Part shown: positions 9,875-22,709 of the stretch, in pieces
Layout of the letters: each line of letters opens with the position of its first letter
How positions within the stretch are numbered: position 1 is the first letter of the stretch
The notes under the pieces: generated by a model
Seen by the model: only the letters and a program-made list of their open reading frames with translations
What the model was told of the DNA's origin: nothing
Database searches by the model: none
Origin: Turbatrix aceti
Lineage: Eukaryota > Nematoda > Chromadorea > Rhabditida > Panagrolaimidae
Direction of reading: 5' to 3'
DNA length: 64,000 bases
Assembly (NCBI GenBank): GCA_963969345.1
Contig: OZ017769.1
Span: forward strand, 9,551,725-9,615,724
Made by a program: the position numbers and the translations under genes

Positions 9875-11299
9875 AAGTGCGTTCAGAAAGGATAGCCTCA
9901 CCCCTAAAATCAGAATTTTTGGTAAAACGGTTAAAGTTACAGTGACGGGAGTAGGCTTTATCGATTTGTCGTGAAAAGTTACACTAGAACATTATGTTCC
10001 GATGTCCATACTCGAACAAGTACGGCCAGCAAAAAATAAAATCTATTTTTCGACCGTTCAGAAAGGATAGCCTCACTCTTGATTTTAATAAGGTTGACTA
10101 ATTTTTAGTGCGTAGAAACGCCGCAAAGCGTGTTTAAATAAACAAGTAGGTTGATTTAAAATTAATAGGCTACTAAAGAGATGATTCGCAATGAACTGAT
10201 AAAAATTTTGGCCATTTTACTACAAATTAGACCCCCAACATCGATAATGCCGTCCTAATGGTCAGTAACTCCCGAAAATTGACCTCTGTTGGCACAAACG
10301 GCTTGCAGGTGATGCCCCGTCAAGTTTCCAACAGGAGTCACCCCAAACAACACCGCACTGTTTGTGAGGAAAATTATTTTATTTAAAATAAGCGCCCCAA
10401 TGTCCAAGTTTCAGAGTGTTTCGACCCCTTTTTTTGTCGGAAAATTTTTTTTGATGTGTCAATGTTGATAAAATTGTAGCAGATAATCAGTTTAAGCTAT
10501 ACGGCACGATTCCCATACATGATATTCATAAAGCGCTCTATATAAAAAGTTTGAAAAACGCAACGATAACCCTACCTTCCACCATAAGATGTTTTCGCAG
10601 TAGTAACCAATAAATTTTTGCACATCTATCAAATAACGCGTCAAACTATCAAAGCAGTTCATGTTCAAGTTTATCTAATGGCACAACACATAGCAGGCTA
10701 CAAAATTTTGCTGAAAAATAAAATCTCTGAACTTGACATCTAACTCTTGTTTCTCACAAATCACAAACCCATCTCCTAGACTTTTGATCTGTGTCGGATC
10801 AACATGAATTCATACCGCTTAGTTTGTAATCTTTATCTGTTACAATTTTATCAACATTGACGCATCAAAAAAAATTTTCCTACAAAAAAAGGGGGTCTAA
10901 ACGCACTGAAACCTGATCATTGGGGCGCTTATTTTAAATAAAATAATTTTCCTATCAAACAGTGCGGGGTTGTTTGGGGTGACGCCTGTTGGAAACTTGA
11001 CGGAGTATCACCTGCAAGCCGTTTGTGCCAACAGAGGTCAATTTTCGGGAGTTACTGACCATTAGGACGGCATTATCGATGTTGGGGGTCTAATTTGTAA
11101 TAAAATGGCCAAAATTTTTATCAGTTCATTGCGAATCGTCTCTTTAGAAGCCTATTAATTTTAAATCAACCTACTTGTTTATTTAAACGCGCTTTGCGGC
11201 GTTTTTACGCACAAAAAATTAGTCAACCCTATTAAAATCAAAGGTGAGGCTATCCTTTCTGAACGGTCGAAAAATAGATTTTATTTTTTGCAGGCCGTA

Positions 11300-12590
11300 C
11301 TCACAAAAAACAGTGTATAGAATTTAATACACTGACGTATTAATATCGAAAAAAAAATGTATACATTGAGTGCTCAATACAGCGATGTATAGTTCAGCCG
11401 ACCTATACATTTTTTCGTATCACAAATAATACCTTGCTTGTATTAAAAAATGAACGAAAATGAATAGCATTCGGCTTGGCAAAGCGCGTCGAATGCGTTT
11501 TGCTTGCAGCTGCTTTTTAGGCCACCGTCCCCTCGTTGTTGTTCCACGGTATTCGTTTTAGACATAATTTATTTCAGTTATTAACACAATCATATAAAAA
11601 CAAGAAAATATAAAACAACCCGAAGCAAAAAGTAAAAAAAAATGAGGACAACCGTCTTCTTGAATATCGCGTTGGTTGCGACAGCTTGTCTTTTCTTGGA
11701 AGATCGCCGGGAACCTGACCTCGACTTCGAAGTTAATTTGTTTTTCAATCACATTGAGGCTTGAAGTTGTTTGATTGCAGCCGCTTTACCTAAAAATGTG
11801 AACATAATTTTGGTCTTTGAGTTTTTTCTGAAACTTACAGACAGTGTGAAGCGAAGCACATATGCGTTGTTGAAGCGCAATTTTATGTTACCTGCTGCAT
11901 GCTGAAAACAACATTTAAGCTCAAAAATTATCTCTATTTAAAAATTTGATGCCAAATGAATTTCAACCCCCTTTATTACCATTTTCTGCGATTGTGAGGC
12001 CAATCAAGGCACCCCAGCTATCGACATCATTGCAACTCTATCTAACAATTCGCAAAAACTTAGATCACAATCGCACAAAAAGGTAAAAAGTGGGTGAAAC
12101 TTGTTTGGCTTTATAAAAAGGGCATGAAAACAAACAGAAAATTTTGTAAATGTTAAAAACATACCAAAGTCGACAGCAGGTTAGCTCCATAGGTTGCATT
12201 CGTTTTTGGAAAGTTGCCGAAGTAGTTTGAAATAGAAACGCGAAAAGTCACGCAAAAAGAAACAACAATTACAGAGAATGCGTGTGTCAAAAAAAACAAC
12301 AGACAAAAAAACGATGCTATCCAAATTTCTATTTGGCGAGCAATTGCAGCGAGTCGATCGTAGCATTCGCTTTGAGACTCCGCTAAACAAGAAAATTACC
12401 CGAGCTCGGGTGTGTGAAATATAGAAATGTATTGAAATATATACATTTTCGTGTTTGAATAAAAATACATTTTTTTTGTATTGATAAAAATACGTTTTTT
12501 TTGTTTTCATACGTCTAATGTATTAGTTTCGATACAGAAATGTATTCAGCACACTTATACATCAATGTATTATTTTTATTTTTTTGTGAG
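11300..12590. mobile_element. Nested 1291-bp TIR element inside Element I
   Basis: Ends CTCACAAAAAA and TTTTTTTGTGAG are inverted and TA is duplicated on both sides (11298-11299 and 12591-12592). Uninterrupted copies of Element I read straight through the same TA. Subterminal TGTAT/ATACA-rich sequence at both ends forms an imperfect longer inverted repeat. No transposase is visible. Unlike Element I it occurs in only one array copy. Confidence 0.9.
11642..11764 (+). CDS. Possible 40-codon secreted-peptide frame in the nested element
   Basis: A short frame starting MRTTVFLNIALVATACLF, which resembles a signal peptide, followed by a charged, cysteine-free tail to TGA. It may be a captured first exon or a chance frame; there is no promoter or polyadenylation signal that I can assign. 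Confidence 0.2.
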   Translation: MRTTVFLNIALVATACLFLEDRREPDLDFEVNLFFNHIEA

Positions 12591-12738
12591 TACTTGTTCG
12601 AGGATGGACATCGGAACATAATGTTCTAGTGTAACTTTTCACGACAAATCGATTAAGCCTACTCCCGTCACCGTAACTTTAACCGTTTTACCAAAAATCC
12701 TGATTTTAGGGGTGAGGCTATCCTTTCTGAACGCACTT

Positions 12739-13254
12739 TATGAAAAACTGGGGCATCGATTGGTTGTAATTATCGGCATGATAGCAATCTGTCTGACAAC
12801 GGTGACCTATGGAGTTGCTAAAACTGTTCTAGAGGCATCAGGCGGGCCTTCGCACGCAACTTATTACCTTGGATTTGCCACCTTTTGCTTTCAAAAAGTG
12901 GCTTTTGCTTTGGATTGTGGGTCTTCTTTTATGGTGATAACAATGGATGTGGTATCGATTTCTGTCAAACTCGAATTTGTTCAGGTGGTGTTGATAATCA
13001 AGTTGCTGCTTCCTATAATTGCAAATTTTTTATACGCCATCTTTGACCCTCTGATTGGCGCTTGGTTCTACCTTCCAGTGATTGTTATGCAAATTTTCTG
13101 TATCCGACACATTTGGATTCATCTACCTGAAACCAGGTCGCAAACAGTTGCTGACAACTTTTTAAAAATTCAAGACAAGATGTTGGAAGTAAAAAAATCC
13201 AAAGCGTCATTGCATGATTGTAAAAACAGAAAGAATAATTATGAAGCTATTTGA
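12739..13254 (+). pseudogene. MFS transporter gene C, 3' fragment (U1)
   Basis: Identical in predicted protein to 3617-4132; abuts the right end of the Element I copy that holds the nested insertion. Confidence 0.88.
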
Positions 13255-13453
13255 ACACATTTTTGGTGTCAATTGTTTTTATTTATTTTTAATAAAACTA
13301 CTTGATTGCAAACAGTTATGTTTTGTTGACTAGGGCATCGGTTAAAAAATTATTGGGGTACTCAAAACGAAATTAAAACAAAATCGGATTTTTTTGATTA
13401 TATATTACCGATTCCAGATAATAAAGTCCCCTTTTCCTCCATTGTCTTTTTAA

Positions 13454-14333
13454 TAGACAGTTTCAAATGTTTTGAGTCTAAGTTGTGGAGGACCCTAAGC
13501 GCAGTCTATAACCGCAATATTAGATTTTTTAAAAATCGGATTCTGGAGATTTGGCTTCAGATGTGTTTTCATAAAAACGAATGGCGCGCGCTTCGTTTCA
13601 GAGCAAAAAATCTGAAAACTTGTTTACCGTATTTTTTTATTGAATTTTGCCGTCACAAAATTAGGCTTTACCATGCCTAAAAAAATAAACACCCATTTTT
13701 ATATATCCTATCTGAAAGAGCGATTTTTTTGGCTCAGAATGAAGTGTCCGTTAAAAAACGTAGTGTCTGGAATCAACTTTTAGGTCCCGATTTGTAGTCA
13801 AAACGACCAAAAACCCCCTCAAAAAAATGGCGGGAAGTGCGCACGCGCAATAAAGGGGGTTTTTTGGTCGTTTTGACGACAAATCAGCACCTAAAAGGTG
13901 ATTCCAGACACTACGTTTTTTTAACGGACACTGCATTCTGAGCCAAAAAAATCGCTCTTTCAGATAGGATATATGAAAATGGTTGTTTATTTTTTTAGGC
14001 ATGGTAAAGCCGAATTTTGTTACGGCAAAATTCAATAAAAAATACTTGCAGTTGTTTTTTTTAAATCTGAGTATGCCATCGTATTCCCTGTCCTCTGAAA
14101 CCCCCGTAAGCAAGTTTTCAGATTTTTTGCTCAGAAACGAAGCGCGCGCCATTCGTTTTTATGAAAACACATCTGAAGCCAAATCTCCAGAATCCGATTT
14201 TTTAAAAATCTAATATTGCGGTTATAGACTGCCCCTAGGGTCCTCCACAACTTAGACTCAAAACATTTGAAAGTGTAAAAATTGATGTGTCGGCCTCCTC
14301 CCCTTGTTGGTAAATCGGCTCGCAGACTGTCTA
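13454..14333. mobile_element. Element II copy (U1)
   Basis: Same 880-bp foldback with TTAA flanks as at 4332-5211. Confidence 0.75.
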
Positions 14334-14489
14334 TTAAGCAACACGCTCTCCTTCATCAAGCGAACGAGATTTAATTTTCTTTTACCAAAACTTCCTACTT
14401 GACATGCATTAAAAAGTTAATATGCAGGAATAAGTGTGAACGATCTGAATTCCATTGGCATAAATACGAGATCAGTATAGTCACACTTC

Positions 14490-14657
14490 ATGTTATTTGG
14501 TTCTACCATGGCCATGGCTGCAGACAAGTTCCTGCTTGTCGTTTGCCTTCTTTTCGCCTTCATCACCATCTCATCTTCAAGTATTTTCAATTCATTTTAC
14601 GTTTTTGGTGGTCATGGTATTCCTAAATCATCTATTGAACGAAAAAAACAGATCTAA
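14490..14657 (+). CDS. Small predicted secreted peptide (55 aa), U1 copy
   Basis: Identical predicted protein to 5368-5535, with the same upstream GCATAAATAC and downstream AATAAA. Confidence 0.5.
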   Translation: MLFGSTMAMAADKFLLVVCLLFAFITISSSSIFNSFYVFGGHGIPKSSIERKKQI

Positions 14658-14840
14658 TAATGACCTGATGTGTCATCCGCCTTTTAGCAGGCTTTCGGAT
14701 GCCTGAATTTTATGTCACGGCAATAAATTGAATGCATGCACGTTTGTAGCGTATAAAGTTTGTCAAAAAAGAACCTGTAATTACGCTGGAGACGGCAAAT
14801 TTACCACTCACCTTTTGTGCATAACAATTTTTGTCAAGAA

Positions 14841-14880
14841 GCGAGGCTAAAAATAATTTCCAAATTATTTTTAGCCTCGC
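14841..14880. repeat. Perfect 19-bp hairpin (U1)
   Basis: Same hairpin as 5719-5758. Confidence 0.8.
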
Positions 14881-15413
14881 CGCAATTTTTACGGTTTGTC
14901 GGCTTATTGAGTGCTGCCCTGTAAATTGGGGCTATAAATGATCTTCCTTGTTTCCAATTTGTACAATATCGACTTCATTAATAACAACAAAAAATCAATC
15001 ATTAGCAGGAATCGCGTAATAAATAATTGAATCACTCTGACTTTTGTGAACATTTTTGAAAACAATTCTTGAATTTATAATTTTTTTACAGTTCAGGCCA
15101 GTCTAAGAAGGGCCGTAATTTTCAAGTCCGGACATGTTTCAAGCATTTTATTATGGTCATTAACATTGATTTTTGTAACGGCAAAATCATAGAACATACA
15201 ATCACATTGTTGGTTATTCAAAACAACTTTTTTAACTTTGGCAAGGAGAAGTGGAAAGGCACGTATGATGCTCTGCTGATAAGACAAAATCTGAAGGTCC
15301 TAAAAGTCACTCGAGTAATGTGCTGGTTCCAAAAACACTCCACTCTTATCAACGACATTGAGTATCAACTTTGATCATCTTGTATCGCAGAAAAGTCATT
15401 TTTTTGAAAAAAA

Positions 15414-16487
15414 ATGAAGCTACCGACTTTTACACTCGGATTCATGATTTTGTGTTATGGCAGTGTTGGCGGATTTGTTGAGTTTTTCGATGGTTGTGTT
15501 CTGCGTCTGGCAATCATTTTTATGGACTTTTCAAACCAAAGCATCAGTTCGCAGTTTGGAATCGAGCTTGATGCAGCGGAGGCAAACTTTGTCTACCTAG
15601 CGGCCATCAACACGGGTCTGGCGTGCTCGATCATCGGCCTGTTCGTGGTTGTGCCCCTCATGGATCGTTGGGGTCGTCGGGTAGCCACCGTCTACGTCAA
15701 AGGATTTCTCGGCGTTGCAGCTTGCATTGCCGTCGTCGCAGCAAAGTTTACCAATCTCGTTGAACTGTTCTTCGTCGCAATGATGCTCTACGGTTTTGCG
15801 GATTCACTGAGAATTGGGGCTACAAAAGTTTATCTTTCGGAGTGCGCTCCAGATCATCTAAGAGCATTTGCTATTGCCGGTATTACTACGGTCGCTACTG
15901 TTACCGGTTTTGCAGCTAGTATTCTCACAATTCCAAGCATTTTTGGCTCAATGGACTTGTTTTACATTTTGTTCTTAATTTTGATTGCATTTATTATCAT
16001 TTTTGTTGCCATTGCATCTTGGATCCCCGAGTCGCCAAAATACTTGCACATGACTAAATCTTCTCGAGACAGCGTTCGGGATTCAATATATTCTTTTCAC
16101 GGAAAAAACGCTGATTTTGGTGGGTTTTTAAATTTTTTCTAAAAACTGATTATTTGAGTTTTTTTAGAAAAAATTTACGAATCTTACGAAACAGAAGAAC
16201 ACGTGATCGAGAAGTCTTCATTTTTTGCCACTCTCCGGGACCCGACGATCCAGGCATGTCTAAGATTGGCAACGGCACCACTCATGGTCACATTTTTTGG
16301 CTTCTACACTATAGGAGTTTACAACCGCATGACCATTCAAACTAGCTTTGGTTGGGATTTAGGATCCGTTATGCTAACAGAAAACATTATCGCTTTTGCC
16401 ACGTATCCACTACTTTTTGCACTTCCCTGGCTGTACGAAAAATGGGGGCATAAGACCGTCGTTATCCTTGGCATGGCGACAGTTTTT
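15414..16487 (+). pseudogene. MFS transporter A, truncated (U1)
   Basis: Exon 1 15414-16119, exon 2 from 16168, cut at 16487 by the same unit junction as the first copy. Confidence 0.9.
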
Positions 16488-16890
16488 ACAAATCCAAGGA
16501 ATAAAGTCAAGTTCGACGACCCGTCTGATATATCCAAGACAACTCTGGCTACGCCGTAGGTAATGGTGGCAAGAGAGACCGCGGCCATACCGAGGAGAAC
16601 TACCGGTTTATGTCCTAGCTTTTCGTATAGCCATGGAAGTACAAAAAGCACAGGGTAAGTCGCGATAGTCGCAAACGTTTCTGTCAGCATAACGGACCCT
16701 GAATCCCAGCCAAAACTGGTCTGTATGGTCATCAGGTTGTAGACTCCAATGGTGAAGAAGCCGAAGTAGGTGACCAAGAGAGGTGCCATGACGAGGCGTA
16801 AGCAGGCACGGATTGTCGGATCTCGGAAAATGTTCAAAAATGATGATTTTTTGATTACGTTTTCTTCTTTTTCGTAGGATTTGAATTTCC
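16488..16890 (-). pseudogene. Transporter gene B, inverted exon-2 segment (U2)
   Basis: Same flipped 403-bp piece and same breakpoints as 7366-7768. Confidence 0.85.
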
Positions 16891-17252
16891 AACGCATATC
16901 TTTCTCAATTGACTGCGGAGCGTCATTTATGGTCGTGACTATGGATGTGGTATCAATTTCTGTCAAGCTCGCATTTGTCCAGGTGGTGTTGATAATCAAG
17001 TTGCTGCTTCCTATAATTGCAAATTTTTTATATGCCATCTTTGACCCTCTGATTGGCGCTTGGTTGTATCTTCCAGTTATCGTTATGCAAATTTACTGCA
17101 TCCGGCACGTGTGGATCCATCTCCCCGAAACCAAGTCCCAGACGGTTGCCAACAACTTTTTGATTATTCAAAACAAATTGTTAGATACAAAAAAAAGTGA
17201 AGCGTCACTTTTGGAACCCAATAACAACCAGAATAACTATGAAGCTATTTAA
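16891..17252 (+). pseudogene. Transporter gene B, 3' end (U2)
   Basis: Same remnant as 7769-8130. Confidence 0.85.
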
Positions 17253-18014
17253 TTTCAACATTTTTTGTGATAACTACGTTTTTATACAATTTATCTATGT
17301 CGGGGGAAATTTTCTCCCGACCCTATTCGGCGGAGAGTTAAAACCCTACAATCAGTGTTCCTAGACGTGGTTTACAAATATTACAAATGGATCGTTTCCA
17401 GTATTGAAAACATTGCCAAATCGCCCCAATTATAATAACTATAATACTTTTTACATCGAATTATCATACCAACATTTTTTAAATAAAGAAACATTTTTTT
17501 AATAAAAAAATAAAAAATAAAATAGAAATAAAAAACATACGGAAACGCAACATTCCGATTCACGTCATTCGAGTAATTTAATTTTTGGCCCCCGATTGAT
17601 AATCTGCAATGCACAACTCACAAAAAAAACACTTTGAAGTGTAAAACGGCGTAACACTTATAAGGATGACCTATAACACTTTGAAAGAGTAAAAGCCGAA
17701 CGAAATTGACTCCGTAACACTTTGAAAAAGTTACGGAAAAACAAGAAAAGTGTGAATTATAATTTGTATTTTTGAAAACCAAATCAGTTTCAACCTTTTT
17801 TACCTTTTTTTTTGCGATTCTCTAAGTTTCTGCGAGTTGTTAGGTAGAATTGCGAAAGGAAAGGGGATAGCTGGAGTGCCGAGATTAGCTTCACGATAGC
17901 AGAAAAAAAAAGACAAAAATTGGTCACAACCGTCGTCTTTTCAGTTGCTTCTGCATACATTTCAATTTATTACCAATACATATGTAACATCTTTAAACGT
18001 CAGATTTCAAAGTT

Positions 18015-18314
18015 TTAACCAAATATGTCGCCAAGTATTTCGTTACCAACGAAGTTTTCAAACCTAAGGGCCTCTCCTAATGTGTTCCATGCGGTTGTCG
18101 CAGCGCCGGCGACAGCATTCGCAGCATCACCGACAGCGTTGCCGATGTCATTTATGACAGCAGCAGCTTGACCGCTTGAGATTGAGTCATACAAAAAACT
18201 TCCAAGGCTAGCTCCAAGTGAGCCATCTCCCACACCTGAAACAACAATACCACCTTGCCCAAACGCAGTCTCGACAATAGCAGAGAGAAGGAAGAGCGCG
18301 AAGACCAACTTCAT
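18015..18314 (-). CDS. Small Gly/Ala-rich predicted secreted protein (99 aa), U2 copy
   Basis: Identical predicted protein and flanking signals to 8893-9192. Confidence 0.65.
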   Translation of the reverse strand: MKLVFALFLLSAIVETAFGQGGIVVSGVGDGSLGASLGSFLYDSISSGQAAAVINDIGNAVGDAANAVAGAATTAWNTLGEALRFENFVGNEILGDIFG

Positions 18315-18418
18315 TGTAACAGAGAGATGAATCCAAGTGACATGAAACTATTGCCTCCAAGCTTGTATTTATGCGAAGCGCAGAAACACAGAAGTACTGT
18401 CTTTTCTCATGACAAAGT

Positions 18419-18653
18419 GGAATTCTGCAGAATTTGAGTGCTATCTTTGAAAAAATCTCACCAATTTCATTTTGTGCACCTAAGTTGTGTATGTGAATTC
18501 TCAAGAAACTGGCGTCCAAAACATTAAAAGTTTCGGAATTTTACAGAATTTGAGTGCTGTGTTTGAAAAAATCTCACCAATTTTATTTTGTGCATCTAAG
18601 TTGTGTATGTGAATTCTCAAGAAACTGGCGTCAAAAACATTAGAAGAAGTTTC
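18419..18653. repeat. Tandem duplication of about 116 bp (U2)
   Basis: Same pair as 9297-9531. Confidence 0.85.
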
Positions 18654-18943
18654 GGAATACTGAAAAAGTTTTGTTGATAAAAAAAATTGATGTAAGTGAA
18701 TAAAACATTTTTTTTGAATTCGCAAAAAAACAAATAACAAAAAAATATTTTCAAGGTAAAATCAGTTTAAAGATGCCGAAATTGATGTTAATGACAAATA
18801 GTGTCAATTTCCTTCGGCAATAACGCATAGTACCAAAGTTTACGTTTTTATGCCCAGTTTGTACAAAATTTTGTATAAAATATGCTAAAAATCTGTTCGT
18901 TGTTTGTTGGTGTTCATTCGCGAACACTGACAAAAATGATCAC

Positions 18944-18996
18944 AGTCTTATCAGCATCGCAACTTATCCCATACTTTTTGTTATTCCTTGGTTGTA
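18944..18996 (+). pseudogene. Transporter gene C, 5' remnant (U2)
   Basis: Same 18-codon remnant as 9822-9874, ending at the TA before Element I. Confidence 0.75.
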
Positions 18997-20567
18997 AAGT
19001 GCGTTCAGAAAGGATAGCCTCACCCCTAAAATCAGAATTTTTGGTAAAACGGTTAAAGTTACAGTGACGGGAGTAGGCTTTATCGATTTGTCGTGAAAAG
19101 TTACACTAGAACATTATGTTCCGATGTCCATACTCGAACAAGTACGGCCAGCAAAAAATAAAATCTATTTTTCGACCGTTCAGAAAGGATAGCCTCACTC
19201 TTGATTTTAATAAGGTTGACTAATTTTTAGTGCGTAGAAACGCCGCAAAGCGTGTTTAAATAAACAAGTAGGTTGATTTAAAATTAATAGGCTACTAAAG
19301 AGATGATTCGCAATGAACTGATAAAAATTTTGGCCATTTTACTACAAATTAGACCCCCAACATCGATAATGCCGTCCTAATGGTCAGTAACTCCCGAAAA
19401 TTGACCTCTGTTGGCACAAACGGCTTGCAGGTGATGCCCCGTCAAGTTTCCAACAGGAGTCACCCCAAACAACACCGCACTGTTTGTGAGGAAAATTATT
19501 TTATTTAAAATAAGCGCCCCAATGTCCAAGTTTCAGAGTGTTTCGACCCCTTTTTTTGTCGGAAAATTTTTTTTGATGTGTCAATGTTGATAAAATTGTA
19601 GCAGATAATCAGTTTAAGCTATACGGCACGATTCCCATACATGATATTCATAAAGCGCTCTATATAAAAAGTTTGAAAAACGCAACGATAACCCTACCTT
19701 CCACCATAAGATGTTTTCGCAGTAGTAACCAATAAATTTTTGCACATCTATCAAATAACGCGTCAAACTATCAAAGCAGTTCATGTTCAAGTTTATCTAA
19801 TGGCACAACACATAGCAGGCTACAAAATTTTGCTGAAAAATAAAATCTCTGAACTTGACATCTAACTCTTGTTTCTCACAAATCACAAACCCATCTCCTA
19901 GACTTTTGATCTGTGTCGGATCAACATGAATTCATACCGCTTAGTTTGTAATCTTTATCTGTTACAATTTTATCAACATTGACGCATCAAAAAAAATTTT
20001 CCTACAAAAAAAGGGGGTCTAAACGCACTGAAACCTGATCATTGGGGCGCTTATTTTAAATAAAATAATTTTCCTATCAAACAGTGCGGGGTTGTTTGGG
20101 GTGACGCCTGTTGGAAACTTGACGGAGTATCACCTGCAAGCCGTTTGTGCCAACAGAGGTCAATTTTCGGGAGTTACTGACCATTAGGACGGCATTATCG
20201 ATGTTGGGGGTCTAATTTGTAATAAAATGGCCAAAATTTTTATCAGTTCATTGCGAATCGTCTCTTTAGAAGCCTATTAATTTTAAATCAACCTACTTGT
20301 TTATTTAAACGCGCTTTGCGGCGTTTTTACGCACAAAAAATTAGTCAACCCTATTAAAATCAAAGGTGAGGCTATCCTTTCTGAACGGTCGAAAAATAGA
20401 TTTTATTTTTTGCAGGCCGTACTTGTTCGAGGATGGACATCGGAACATAATGTTCTAGTGTAACTTTTCACGACAAATCGATTAAGCCTACTCCCGTCAC
20501 CGTAACTTTAACCGTTTTACCAAAAATCCTGATTTTAGGGGTGAGGCTATCCTTTCTGAACGCACTT
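18997..20567. mobile_element. Element I, uninterrupted copy (U2, 1571 bp)
   Basis: Reference copy for the family: TA at 18995-18996 and 20568-20569, left terminus with left-type bases, right terminus with right-type bases, unique centre, no transposase frame. Confidence 0.9.
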
Positions 20568-21083
20568 TATGAAAAACTGGGGCATCGATTGGTTGTAATT
20601 ATCGGCATGATAGCAATCTGTCTGACAACGGTGACCTATGGAGTTGCTAAAACTGTTCTAGAGGCATCAGGCGGGCCTTCGCACGCAACTTATTACCTTG
20701 GATTTGCCACCTTTTGCTTTCAAAAAGTGGCTTTTGCTTTGGATTGTGGGTCTTCTTTTATGGTGATAACAATGGATGTGGTATCGATTTCTGTCAAACT
20801 CGAATTTGTTCAGGTGGTGTTGATAATCAAGTTGCTGCTTCCTATAATTGCAAATTTTTTATACGCCATCTTTGACCCTCTGATTGGCGCTTGGTTCTAC
20901 CTTCCAGTGATTGTTATGCAAATTTTCTGTATCCGACACATTTGGATTCATCTACCTGAAACCAGGTCGCAAACAGTTGCTGACAACTTTTTAAAAATTC
21001 AAGACAAGATGTTGGAAGTAAAAAAATCCAAAGCGTCATTGCATGATTGTAAAAACAGAAAGAATAATTATGAAGCTATTTGA
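20568..21083 (+). pseudogene. MFS transporter gene C, 3' fragment (U2)
   Basis: Identical predicted protein to 3617-4132. Confidence 0.88.
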
Positions 21084-21282
21084 ACACATTTTTGGTGTCA
21101 ATTGTTTTTATTTATTTTTAATAAAACTACTTGATTGCAAACAGTTATGTTTTGTTGACTAGGGCATCGGTTAAAAAATTATTGGGGTACTCAAAACGAA
21201 ATTAAAACAAAATCGGATTTTTTTGATTATATATTACCGATTCCAGATAATAAAGTCCCCTTTTCCTCCATTGTCTTTTTAA

Positions 21283-22162
21283 TAGACAGTTTCAAATGTT
21301 TTGAGTCTAAGTTGTGGAGGACCCTAAGCGCAGTCTATAACCGCAATATTAGATTTTTTAAAAATCGGATTCTGGAGATTTGGCTTCAGATGTGTTTTCA
21401 TAAAAACGAATGGCGCGCGCTTCGTTTCAGAGCAAAAAATCTGAAAACTTGTTTACCGTATTTTTTTATTGAATTTTGCCGTCACAAAATTAGGCTTTAC
21501 CATGCCTAAAAAAATAAACACCCATTTTTATATATCCTATCTGAAAGAGCGATTTTTTTGGCTCAGAATGAAGTGTCCGTTAAAAAACGTAGTGTCTGGA
21601 ATCAACTTTTAGGTCCCGATTTGTAGTCAAAACGACCAAAAACCCCCTCAAAAAAATGGCGGGAAGTGCGCACGCGCAATAAAGGGGGTTTTTTGGTCGT
21701 TTTGACGACAAATCAGCACCTAAAAGGTGATTCCAGACACTACGTTTTTTTAACGGACACTGCATTCTGAGCCAAAAAAATCGCTCTTTCAGATAGGATA
21801 TATGAAAATGGTTGTTTATTTTTTTAGGCATGGTAAAGCCGAATTTTGTTACGGCAAAATTCAATAAAAAATACTTGCAGTTGTTTTTTTTAAATCTGAG
21901 TATGCCATCGTATTCCCTGTCCTCTGAAACCCCCGTAAGCAAGTTTTCAGATTTTTTGCTCAGAAACGAAGCGCGCGCCATTCGTTTTTATGAAAACACA
22001 TCTGAAGCCAAATCTCCAGAATCCGATTTTTTAAAAATCTAATATTGCGGTTATAGACTGCCCCTAGGGTCCTCCACAACTTAGACTCAAAACATTTGAA
22101 AGTGTAAAAATTGATGTGTCGGCCTCCTCCCCTTGTTGGTAAATCGGCTCGCAGACTGTCTA
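21283..22162. mobile_element. Element II copy (U2)
   Basis: Same 880-bp foldback as 4332-5211. Confidence 0.75.
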
Positions 22163-22318
22163 TTAAGCAACACGCTCTCCTTCATCAAGCGAACGAGATT
22201 TAATTTTCTTTTACCAAAACTTCCTACTTGACATGCATTAAAAAGTTAATATGCAGGAATAAGTGTGAACGATCTGAATTCCATTGGCATAAATACGAGA
22301 TCAGTATAGTCACACTTC

Positions 22319-22486
22319 ATGTTATTTGGTTCTACCATGGCCATGGCTGCAGACAAGTTCCTGCTTGTCGTTTGCCTTCTTTTCGCCTTCATCACCATCT
22401 CATCTTCAAGTATTTTCAATTCATTTTACGTTTTTGGTGGTCATGGTATTCCTAAATCATCTATTGAACGAAAAAAACAGATCTAA
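22319..22486 (+). CDS. Small predicted secreted peptide (55 aa), U2 copy
   Basis: Identical predicted protein to 5368-5535. Confidence 0.5.
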   Translation: MLFGSTMAMAADKFLLVVCLLFAFITISSSSIFNSFYVFGGHGIPKSSIERKKQI

Positions 22487-22669
22487 TAATGACCTGATGT
22501 GTCATCCGCCTTTTAGCAGGCTTTCGGATGCCTGAATTTTATGTCACGGCAATAAATTGAATGCATGCACGTTTGTAGCGTATAAAGTTTGTCAAAAAAG
22601 AACCTGTAATTACGCTGGAGACGGCAAATTTACCACTCACCTTTTGTGCATAACAATTTTTGTCAAGAA

Positions 22670-22709
22670 GCGAGGCTAAAAATAATTTCCAAATTATTTT
22701 TAGCCTCGC
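22670..22709. repeat. Perfect 19-bp hairpin (U2)
   Basis: Same hairpin as 5719-5758. Confidence 0.8.

Larger units (their letters stand above)
9875..12738. mobile_element. Element I copy carrying a nested element
   Basis: Same element as 18997-20567, flanked by TA at 9873-9874 and 12739-12740, but split in its right terminal repeat by a second element (11300-12590). The left terminal repeat has the ordinary left-type bases. Confidence 0.9.
7366..16487. repeat. Tandem unit U1 (9122 bp = 7829-bp unit plus nested insertion)
   Basis: Order in the unit: inverted B segment, B 3' end, AT-rich spacer, 99-aa secreted gene, 116-bp duplication, C 5' remnant, Element I, C 3' fragment, Element II, 55-aa peptide, hairpin, transporter A 5' part. 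This copy is 1293 bp longer than U2 and U3 because of the 1291-bp element plus its TA duplication at 11300-12592. All other sequence appears identical to the next units. Confidence 0.93.
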
